NCBI RefSeq assembly: GCF_031877795.1
Contig: NC_133971.1
Coordinates: 9,339,973-9,403,972 of the forward strand
DNA: 64,000 nucleotides
Direction: 5' to 3'
Source of the DNA: Strix aluco
Lineage: Eukaryota; Chordata; Aves; Strigiformes; Strigidae
Shown: one piece after another, positions 28,101-40,100 of the stretch
How positions within the stretch are numbered: position 1 is the stretch's first letter
Layout: every line of letters begins with the position of its first letter
Position numbers and translations under genes: made by a program
The notes under the pieces: model-generated
Database searches by the model: none
What the model saw: the letters and a program-made list of their open reading frames with translations, nothing else
Told to the model about the DNA's origin: nothing

Positions 28101-31100
28101 AAGCAGCCCCACAGGGAATGAGTGAAATTACACCAGAAGAACTTGCAAAATTTTGTTCCATGGATCTTACGGCTGTTTTAAAGGTGTATAATTTGTTATA
28201 TACCTGACTTAAAGGTATATATAGAATTATATATGACATCACCATTACAGAAACACTATAAGAATACTGTTACTAGTGCTATATATCTCCTCCATTCAAA
28301 TTTTCCCTAAGCAAAACTTGCTCAGGAGAAGAAAAAATACTTAATTTTCTTGCTGACTTTTCATCTTACAATTAAAATATACTTTTGAAAATAACTAGTT
28401 ACACAATACAACCACTTTCAAACAGGGAAGAACGTCTGCACCACTGTATTTAACTATTAATTTTCTATCCAGCAGATTGTCCAACCCATGATGTATTGAT
28501 TTATGGCCATATTCTACTCAGTGTGTGTAAAAACATCTCATTCACTAATGTGAATGTGTACCAAACAAGGGCAGAATCTGCTTCCAAGTCTGATACATGC
28601 ACAAATTTTTCTGCTAATTGCAACACTGCAACTTCCCCAAGATTATAATTTTGGGAGAATGTTAAAAAAAAAAACCCAACACAAAAACAAAAACAAACAA
28701 AAAAAACCCCACACCAAAAACCAAAGCAAAACAAAAAAACCCCACCAAACACTGAAAATCTAAAACTGAGTTTGTCAGCAAAACATTAAACTGCTAGAAA
28801 ACATTTTAAGAGACTTTTAGGGATTGTCTGTGTTTGTATTATTTTAGCAATGCTGCCTGTAAGTTTAAAAGGAGAAAGGACTTGGCAGACCCGCTCAATA
28901 ACAGACTTTCAGAATAAGACATTGTGGGCTGAGTGAGCATGCTAACAGGAAACTGCTCAGTCTCTTCACTGACATAACCAGGCTACCCAAAGGCAAAGAG
29001 TTTTCATGTTTGCTTTTGCTTTGTCTGATCAGAGGAATACTGTATCTACTGCTATTAAAAGATGTTCCTAAAGCTGTTCACAAGTTCTGACAGCAGCACG
29101 TGGTGATCACTGTTACGTGGTACCAATTACAGCCACCAGAACTTTTGCACTGTTTTGTGCATCAAAAAGACAAAAAGGGCTCTCCGGCTCCTTCTGTTCA
29201 TCTCCTCCAGCAATGTGTCCAGCTGTCTAACAAAGATGCTAGACCCTAACATCTGGGGGCTTCAGTAAGATTTTCTTGGTCCTCTACAAGGCTAAAAGTA
29301 AAGAAATACGGCATTTTATAGTCTGACTTATTTTATGGTTTTTCAACAGTCTTACTTTGATTTTTTCAGGCAATGGATTATGGCCTTGACAATCTGCAAA
29401 TGTAACTGATGAGCACATAGCTTCCTACCAGGTAGACAGCATCTTTCAAAAGCAAATGTAGAAAGACTGAACTGAGGTATATTCTTGCAAGTCCTTATTT
29501 TTTGAGGTTGTGCAGGTACTGATCTAGTGTAATTCTAACATCCTTACTAATCCTCTGCAATGCTGTACCTTCAGAGGGGCCCACTCTCTTTTAAGGTGAT
29601 CGTCTTACTGCTATACAGCACAAAACATTACCCGCATATACACTTCTTGTTGAAACAATCCATGCAGACTAAAAACATTCAGGCTAAAAAGTTCCTTCAA
29701 ACACAAACCGACTGCAAAACCGGCTGCAGATGCCCTGGTGATGAAGGAGCTGTAATTCGGTTCCAAGCTGGTTACAATTAAGGTCCTGACCTTGCCCCAC
29801 GCAGGCTGGCTCCTGAACCCACACACAATCTCACTGACTCACCAAGGCATTGTGAAAGTGCAAGACAGCCACGTGCACAACTGCAGGATGAGGAAAAGAT
29901 ACGAGTATCGGCAGAATATCCAACAGACCTCTTCTCTCTGCTACAGCCACCAATACAGCGCTTGAGTAAGCAGGACCTCAGTTACAAGCACCTCGTTACC
30001 AGCACAGCTTGTTACTGGCTGTGTCAAAGCAACACTCCTTTATGAATCTGCTGAGACACCATGTGCAACCTTCGATACCACAGTCTCCATTTCCTATCAG
30101 TCCTTCTCTGCAAGAACGGGCCAAGATACGCTGATCTCTTGCCATTTTGCCTACCAGTGACAGGAAAATAAAGCAAAACCTCCACATGCCCCAAAGTTGC
30201 CAGGTATTTCACTCAGTTTGACAGCTAAAATACAGATCTAGATCCCACAGACTCATGGGCCAAAGGTACAAATGCTACCTGTTAACCTTCAATGGGATTA
30301 TCAATCAATTATAAACTCCACCATCTCCTAAATTAATGATACACCCTAGCAAGAGGGAGTAGACACTCAACGTAAAAAAATAATTCAAATTCTGAACAGT
30401 ACGAAAATAGGCTGTTACATAAATAACGACATACAGAATTGTAGTCATTATTTCAGAAATAGCACTGGAAGCAATCGCTTTTACCCAAAAAACCACTGGT
30501 CTGCAGTTTTTTTCCAGCGCAAATATTATCTGTTGAGATTCTGAAAGCGAGAACTGTGGAATGAAATCAGTATAATTGTTTTTCATTAGGCAGGCTGGAA
30601 AAAAATACCAGAAGAAAACAACTGGGATGAACAATAAGTAAATGAGATATCAAATATTCTTCAGGCTTAGTCATTTAAAACATCACCACTTCACTAAAGA
30701 CTTGCTTTATTTAGAAATTCTGCAAAATTATTTTCAAGAGCACCTAGCTAGTGTCTCAGACTCCATTTTAACCGATTCTGATGGATTTTTAAATGCTTTT
30801 GACTTTTCTTGAAACCTATAGCTTTTCCAGATGGGGAGTTTTCCACTCTACCTTTTTTTTTATTAACTTACTGGACAGACACTTTATGCTGGAATAAAAC
30901 TGCCTGAGATGTCTGAAGTGCAGTAACTTATAAGTTAACTAAAAATAGGGCACTCTAATCAAGAGTGTTTCATTTCACTGTTTGCCTGAATCAGCTTTAA
31001 CCTTGTGAACACAGGAGTAAGATGCTTTTGCCTTTATTTTGTGGATATTGCATTCTTACACACAGGCTCTCCAGCACAAGCCTTTAATATCTACACTCAT

Positions 31101-34100
31101 CTTTGACTGGGGGGGGGGGGGGGGGGAATAATCATCAAATCATGAAAAGATTAAGCTTCAAAAACTGCAGAAATACAAGCATCCGTAACACCAGCCTGAG
31201 AGAAGAAAAAGCTAAGGTATCCTTCATTAAACATGCAGTCATACATCACTTAAAGTAGCAAGACAGCTGAAACAGAGAAGTTTGAAGAACAACTGGATTC
31301 TTTGGCAAAACCACCAAACTTAATGTCTTCAAGATGCTACGTAAGCCTCCTACTCTCTTTTTAAATAACTGCAAAGATATTAACTTATTTGACAGTTTCC
31401 TTCCAACAAAGATCTTAATGAACTTTATAATTGAGCCTGCTCCCCTTAAAAGAAAGCAAGATTGCCTCCTGTGTATATTGACAGCTAAAATCCACAGCAG
31501 CTGACAATCATGCTGAACTGACTCAAGCTTGCACACATTGTGCTGACTCCCCCTGTCCACAGCACATGAGCAAGAAAAAAAAAAAACAAACCACAAAAAA
31601 AAATGAAAAAGTGGTAATTTTGCACTAACAATACCACATTAACAGTGCACATTAGAAAAAGCAGTGACAGGACTGAGATTATCAAATTAGTCACAACTAT
31701 TTCAAGTGTCATTTGGGTGTACACATCCATGCTTCCACTTGCAATGGGTTCTGCAATGCTGGCAGTATTTAAGAGCCCTGCATCCCACCACTCTCCTCTC
31801 TGTCCTTGCCCTCCACTCTGCAGAACTGTCAGCCTGGAAAACAGCTTGCATGAGATAAGACTCTGGATTGGAAGCAGAATTTCCAGTCTAGGAAACCGTG
31901 GCTTGAAATGCAGGATTTGGGTGATCAGAGGTAGGATCTCTTGCAGCCTGCAGACTTCAGGCAGCGCAGATGCTTGCCTTTGCAAGAGCGTCTGTTTGTA
32001 TCGTACAGTGCACTTGGAAATAAAAAGACAATGGAGCTCTCTGCAGAGCTCCTCCACCTCGCTAACTCCCATTTCCTCATGTTGGATGCTGCTGAAAATC
32101 ACAATTCTGCATGTTGACTGCACCAATCTCAGAAGCCAAAATAACTTTATGAGCTCTTTCCTACGATCCAACAGCTAGGGGTATTCCTGGATTTCCAAAG
32201 CTCCACCCTTTTCCTTTGCTTTCTTAACACATAAATAACCTTTCTTGGCAGCAGCCCAGAGTTTCCAGGACCAATTAATTCCATGATCATTATACAAAAA
32301 GCATTCTCGTTTTCTTGTATCCTTAGAGCTCACAGCCTGGCTGGTATCTGTCTGAAGAGCTGGCAAACAGTAACAAAAGATGTGGGTCAGATTTAGAGGT
32401 TAAAAAAAAAAAAAAAGAAAAAAAGCTTCTTACACAAATGCTGTTGCTCAGAACCCTTTCACTCAGGCACCTTGCAGCTACTTAAAGCCACTCTGGGGAA
32501 AATAAGAAACAACATGCATACCATGGTGCTGAGCTATGCGTTCTCACGCCTTCTGAAGTTATGCAAATTTATGATATATGATAATTACTGTTTCTGCTAA
32601 CAACCCTTATCTTAACTTCTCTTCCTACCTCCCCATATTCTCACTGCTTCCAGTCTGGCCTGGAAATTTGGGTGCCAAAGCCTGCTTATAGTTTCCAGGC
32701 TGAGTTACTTATTAGGAACCAAAAGGAGAAAGGAAGAGGAGTTGAGCCGGGAAAAATAGTACAAAAAGGTGGCAGACAACTCAAAAACTTCACTTGACTC
32801 TGAAACAGCTTTCCGTAATCCTGACTATAGATTACAACGACTGGTATACTGCACCTTCCATAGGAGGAATACTTAGAGGTTCAAGCTCACAGAAGAGGAA
32901 ATACTGTATTTACATACAGAATGCAAGCCTTAATTATGATTATCTGAAAACACAGCATAATCAAGCAGGATGTTTCTACTCTTCACCACTCTGGAAGTTA
33001 ACATCATCCATATCTATAAAACATTAGACAAATCAGATTATGCAGCCAAATATGCATTTGGCCACCACTAAGTTTAGCCAGAACTACCGGTCAACCTTTG
33101 CAAGAAGTGCAACTATTTGCTCTGCTTAGAGATTTTAACTAATTTCAAAAATTTTACCTGCACAAAGCAGAACATCTGTTAACTACAGATGGTTGGGAGT
33201 TTGGCTCTTCAGTTGACAGTTTTGCAGGAAGAAGAGCCCCTCCTGGGAGGCCCTCAAAGGTGGCTCAAGAGAGTCTCAGAACTCTGAAAATTCACACCAT
33301 GGTAACATTAGCCCTGGGTAGAGCCTTATGCAAGACCTATGTGTGCGTCAGTTTTCCCAGCTATGGAAGGGCAAGTTAACACCAACCTCCTCTGTAGAGT
33401 ACTTCAGAGTCCGTAGATGGACAAGTACTCTATAAAACTAAGCAGTCTAATTTCTACACTAAAGATGTAAAAGACCACCAAACCAACCCAGTTTTGTTGC
33501 AACAAGCAGATGAGGGAAGCTAAAAATGGCAACTGAAAACATGACAAATTCATATATTCGGCTCAAAAGGCCAGATCCCAGCTCAGTTCTTTGTAAGGTC
33601 TACTGGGAACTTGAAAACAAACCATCTCTTACCAAAATGAAAACTTCTCCCCAGTTCCACCTCACACATTTTACCACCTTTGGAAGAGTCACCTGCTGGT
33701 GTCATGCAATACCAGTCAGTCTAGATCTTAATAGAGGGTTGAGACACCAGAGTGTTCACCAGAAGAGACCTTCACATGGCTTTAGCTTTTGCATTGTTAC
33801 CGGGTGATTGCAGAATACTGTCACGAGCCAACAACTAAGGGCACAGCAAGCAAGGAGTAGGACAAACCCAGGTATGAACAAATACTTTGAATAAAGAATA
33901 CTGTCAAAAATCATTGTGATATTTTTGTTAAATAACATGACACGCTGATATGCATTGTAAGTAGCCAGGTTGAATACAGACAATGGAATTCCCTTATCAG
34001 TGTGTAAATCTCCTACAGAAGAGCTAACTAGACTCTGAAAATGTTGCATAAATGGCTAAGGCCATGTCAACTTCCCAACTTTAAGAGCATTTCTAACAAA

Positions 34101-37100
34101 CACGAATACGTACAGGTAATAACCGTCCTCACCCTAATAAGCTAGGCATCTTAAGCTAAATTACTGACATAAAAGCACATATTAGTCCCTTTTTGTCCTT
34201 CCAGGACTCCTTTTGTACGCAAATAGTAAAGAACTTTATACAACAAGGCAGACTGTATAAGCTAGAAAAAGTCAGGTTACCTGATTCAGTGACATGTAAG
34301 AACACTGTGGCCTCTACACAGAATACTTTCTCCTATTGTAAACTAATCTAGATTTTGAAGGCCTACAAAATTGGACCTTTCTCCCCATGTCACCCACATC
34401 AATATCCTCCCAGATATAAAAAAATACAGCTGCTAAAGTCATCGTCCAAGCTCATAAATAACTTATAGTCTACCTTGAAATAGAAAACCTTGTCCTTCAT
34501 GTGTTTCTATGTAACCCTTTCCCAAGACTCATCTCATACACCTTAATGCTTATGCTACAGTTACTGCATAACTGCAATTTTAATGTTGCATCCCCTCCCA
34601 TCTCCCTAATTCCTTATTTTATCGTTGTATGACCTTTGATTATTCTGACACAAGACTAGACATCACAGGAGTATTTCCAGTACAACTGAATTTTGATGCC
34701 ACTTCATACTGCTATTATATCAGCCCAGTGACATCACCACCACACAGAACTTGAAAATTCTCAATTATGCTCATATTTATAAGATGTCTGGATGTTAAAG
34801 ATGACAACTACTCTATGTCTATCCTAAGAAATATCAGAGGAAAGCTATTATACAAATTTTGTTTGTGAAACACTCATCAGTAAAGTCATCTGCCATGCTT
34901 CTTTCATGAAAAATGCTAAACTAAAAGATGCTGTCATTTTCTAATAAGTGCCAGGTATAGCAAAGAGAAGGGATGATTGATATTACCACTAACACAGTCA
35001 GACAGATTTAACATGCAAGAGTCATACCATTTTATGAAAATTATAGATCAACATGAACAAATTGTATTTTGACCATTCAGAACCATAAGGACCATTTTTC
35101 ACCAGTACCTGGGAAAAGTCACACTACTTTTCCCTTTCCAGGAATGTAATTTAATTTAATTGTGGAGCTCATCATCACTTTCTGCTCAGTCATTAGAAAC
35201 AAAGAACATTCTGTATGAGACAGCAGGCAACACTGTTGAACTCAAAATGTATTTTAGAATGCCACAAGTAATAGTTCTGTTGCATAACAGTAGCATGAAT
35301 GCACATTATATAACCCAAACTGGTTTGATTCATCCTGATTGTATTGTTGGCTCTCCTTTCACACTGCAAAGCTTGCTCAAACAGCACACAGAAATTAAAA
35401 TTATACTGACTCAGGAAACCAGTGTAAACTGCTACCGCACTCAGTGTAAACAACAAGGCAAGAGTGAGAGATTTTAATAGCGTGAATAGCTGGAGAACGA
35501 AACGGTAGGTGCGGGGAGATTAAATACATTCTGACAGAGGAGAAAATAATTAGCAGAAGACTAATTCAGATTTTAAAATAAACTGAACTTGAAACATAAA
35601 GTATTTTTGTGAAAGAAAAAATATCCAGGAAATGCTGTTACATGTTTCATAATAATTACTGTGAGCAATCTCTATTGCCAAGCTTCTTTAATCTTTTATT
35701 AAAAGAATAGGTTAGCAGTAAGTAACCATTTTTACGGCCACAGCACGAATACATACCTAACTGCATTATAAACTTCATTTCAATGGCTATGCTTTTTACT
35801 GCCCTGTGTTTTGAAACTAAGAGACCTCTCCAGGGTGGGGTCAGATTAGAAAAAACAGTAATAATAAGCTAATGTTACCTAATATTAAGAGTTACCAGCT
35901 TGAACATCTATTTAAGAGCAGAAAGAGACCAAAAGAATTAGTGCAATCATTAGTTCAGGCCAAACTAATTTTTACTATATTATCTAGACATCACAGGGGA
36001 CCCGATACGGAATCTCTTCGGATTCTTCTCTTGTACACATACACACACACATATAAAGAGTGTCTATGTATGACTACATGTGTGTCTGTATGTACTGTAC
36101 CTGTGATGGCAACATCCTTGTGCCGATTCTATAGGTATCTTCTCTATGTCAAATTCTGCATTTTGTATGACAAACTGTATAAGCAGATGGCATAAACATA
36201 CTGCATACCTACACAACTTACTGCATTCTTGTAACTACAGCACCTGGCCACTAACCCACCTCTTTTGACACAGCAGAAAGCAGCACGGGTTGCACGAGCT
36301 GGCACTGAACACGCTGCAGACATTTGTATATTTCAGTTTAAGAATGCTATGTGGCAGCTGAACTTAAATCCTCAGACAATGGACACAAATCGAAACACAC
36401 ACAATTATGTGGAAGTATTGAGTCACAATGCAAAATAAGTATAGCTTAAAAGTAAGGGGGAAAGAAAGAGCAAAAAAATGTCAGGCTGTAAGATAAAACA
36501 GAAGTCGTTCATGTTTACTGTCTGGTTTTGGTTCGGGAGGTTTTGGGGGTTTGGTTTTGTGTGTGCGTGTGTGCATGTTGTTTAATTACCCATCGGGAGT
36601 TAACAGCATAGCTCTGTTCTTCTCTGTCCTGTTCTAACTTTATAACCACCTGATGTTTTCTGAACAAAATGACTGTTTTCGCACAAAGAATGCAAGTCTC
36701 ATGATTTAATAAGTGTGCAAGAGTTCATTCACATTCTGTATGCTACAGGGAGCCAGCAGACCGAAAGCACAGCCAGAATCAGTCTGAAGCACTCAATGGG
36801 AGGAATGCAAAAGCGTAAGATCTGACTTCCAAAGGAAATACATTATTGTTACTTATGAAACATTTCCAACAGCAGCACAATGGCTGCCATGTCAAAACAT
36901 TAAGGCACCATCCCTGCCCTAAAGGGTTTCTACTCTAAAAATACAAAATGCACCGCAGGTAGAGCCAGAGATTACTACAAACCAAGCAAACAGACAAAAG
37001 GATGCGTAGGCATATCTTCATCATCGTTTACTTGTTGTATTTGCATGTAATATTTAAACTAGCTTCCAAATGCACCTCAGGAGCATTTAGTTAACTAATC

Positions 37101-40100
37101 TCTTTTGCACTGAAGACAACACTTAATCCTGAAGGGTGTACTGACTTGTCATTTGCATCCCAACACCAACAAAGCCTTGAAACGTTACCAACCTCATCTA
37201 ATAAGTTCTATCCACATGAATACTATAAACAACTGAAGGACATTCTGCACTTGACTCAACTCAGAACAGAAACTCAATACGATTCAACGCATGCAAGATT
37301 TTATGCGGGGCATAAACCGTATATAGGAGGAAATAAAATCCTAGATAGCTCTGTAATATGCGATGGTCTATCTCTGCTTTAGGATATATAGACACTCAGA
37401 AGTTTATTGATTTTTAAGAGTCAGAAGGAGCCACTGAGATCAGGAAGTCTAAGCTACCGCATGAGATATATCACAAGTCTTCAGTCTGAAGCCCAATAGC
37501 TGTGATAATTTGAACACATCTCAAAGCATTCATTCATTCCATATTGTTCAATAATTCTGAGACCTTTCAACAGAAAATGACACTTTATAATAAAAACATG
37601 TTGTTTTACTTGCACAAAGAGTCCATGGACTCCCTAGAAAGGAAGAAACAGCTATTGACTGGGAGAAAGGTTGAGCCTTCATAAGGAGAAAGGCAACTGT
37701 TCAAAGCAGCTGAGGGGGTAGGAGAGGAAAAGAAAACAACCCTTCAAACTGCTTTCACAACACAAAGGTAGGAAGAACTTAAGAGGAAAATAGAGGAAAG
37801 AAAAGAATATAATAACAGGATCACTCTGCAAAAGCATTTAAAATGCCTACACCTTAGTAGTGCCATTGTGGCCCAGTGGCAGCATCACTGGCTGTAGCCC
37901 ACAGGCCGTGTGCTGGAGACCCACGCAGCACTCGAAGCCACTGCAACCCACTCCGATACAGCAACCCACTCCTCCACGTGCTGCGTGGCACACTCCTGGG
38001 GTCCTGCTGGAAGGTTTTAAGAAGAAGGAGGTAAACTCCAGTGTCTCACCCAACACCCTTTCTCTTCACAGAAGGGATTAGAAGTGCCAGGCCCCTGCAT
38101 CTGTAAGCAGCAGAGTATATTGCTCTCCAAAATGTCAACAGTAAAGACTGGACAACAGAATCATAGGGCATATCAGGAGGATCGTGCTCTGCTACGGAAC
38201 TTTTCTTGCATGTCCAGCAGGGTAGGATAATTTTCGCTCTCATAGCTTTGAATGTTATACATTCATATTAAAGCACAAGAGTTTGCCTCTACACTCCTCA
38301 GATCACTAGATCTGAAAACAAATTCTGACAATATTACAGGTGAGAAAATTAAACCCTCAGAAGTTAAGTTGGTCAGTTCAAGCCCCAGGGCGAGTCATTA
38401 ACAAATGAATACTGGGCACAGCACTCCTGACTTGCAGTACCTCTCTAAATCCAGTATCACGATTATGCTCAAATTGCTATGACAGGGCCATTATACATAA
38501 TAATTCACGTGCTCAATACCATACGCAGCAAACAGTTTATTCTCAGTGAAGACTTCACGTTATTTCTGAGCCATGGGAGACAAGTGGAGCAGCAGCAGCA
38601 GCAGGACCACCACCACAAATTTCAGTGGTTTTTGCAGTATGCAATAACTTCTGCACTGATGCAGGGCTGAGCTACAGAGATGACTGCAAAAAATTTGGAC
38701 ATGAATTGGTATTTGGACACAAATTGGTGGCAAAGAGGAACAAGTACAATCTCCACCAGACTGTAACCCAGTAACCTGACAGAACAGAAGGTTATTGAGT
38801 GCTACCATGCAAAATGGCAGAAAGCTTCACACCTAACGTGGAGGCTGCCAAAGTTTAATTTTGATTGCCAAAGCTGTTAAAGCACTCTGATGGGCAACAG
38901 ATGGCTTATGCAACTAAATGTAGAGAAATGTAAGAGGCCAGCAAAAAAGTCTGTTGAAAGTACTACCCTCAAAGGTCACACTGTGGCACACAGATCAGGG
39001 AAAAGAGCTGAAGGGTTAGAGTAGGCAGAACATTCAATCTTTCAGCACAACGCTTGGAAGCAGCAACAAAAAGCAAACAATTCTGCAAAGTATAAATAAA
39101 GGGTACTGAAGCAAGTCAAAGGACATTATTCTTCCACTGCATAAAAGGTCTGATGAGACCACATGTAGAGTACCATACTCTGTTCTAGCTGCCTTATTTT
39201 TAAAGCCAATGCCTTGGGTGTAAATCATCAGCTGAGACAACACATGTGTACAGACAAGCCTTGATATTTAGGCTGTAAGTTCTTTTTAGTCAGGATACTG
39301 CTTTTGTGCAGCATCTGTCACAACACTGAGCTACCACTAGAGCTTTTAATATTTCATAATACTGTAGTGCCTAAAGTCTTAAGCTTCGCTAAATATTTTG
39401 TGACTAAGTATTTAGTGACAAAACCAGTAGCTATTATTGGCATCCTTTGATGTCTAAGATTAAATTTAAAGCTAAGAAATTTGGTGTTTATACAAAAGCT
39501 TCACACTTTTGAAAGTTATAGGACTGCTGATGACTGCATATGTCACAGCCTGTTTGTCTTTTTCTTTTATTAACTGTAGCAGTTTGAAACACAAGGAAGA
39601 CACTTCTGTATGTAAATAAGCAAGTGTTTACAGTGCTTAAGCTGTAATCTTATGATTGGCTTTTCAACAGACCATTCTCTCCTAACAGGGCCAACCATTC
39701 AAGAACCCTGGATGGGTTCCTAGGATAGAGAATTTTAAGAAATGTTTATTAGACTTCGAGACATAAAAGATAGAGGTTCATTCACTTACGGGTACCTGTA
39801 CACAAACATATTTGAGCAAGATTTCAAGCTTCTCAGTAATTAAAGGAATTGGTAATAAATCCCAACACACTCAGAGTAAGTAAGACGTGTTATATTCCTT
39901 TCAACACAGGTTCTGTAAGTTTTCAGTTAGATCTGCATTTCTCTCAGACACATCAAGTAATTTACCATCTAACGCTTTTCAACTGAAAAGCCTCCAAATC
40001 ACTTTACGAACGCAGCATCACTAAGAACTAAGCACTCTGGAACCGCTGGATCAAGCTCCTGCTCTGACACCACACAGTATTTAAAAGCCACATGCAACAT

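Noticed and set aside
28501..28763. Phe/Lys-rich open frames
   Set aside because: Produced by the A/C low-complexity tract.
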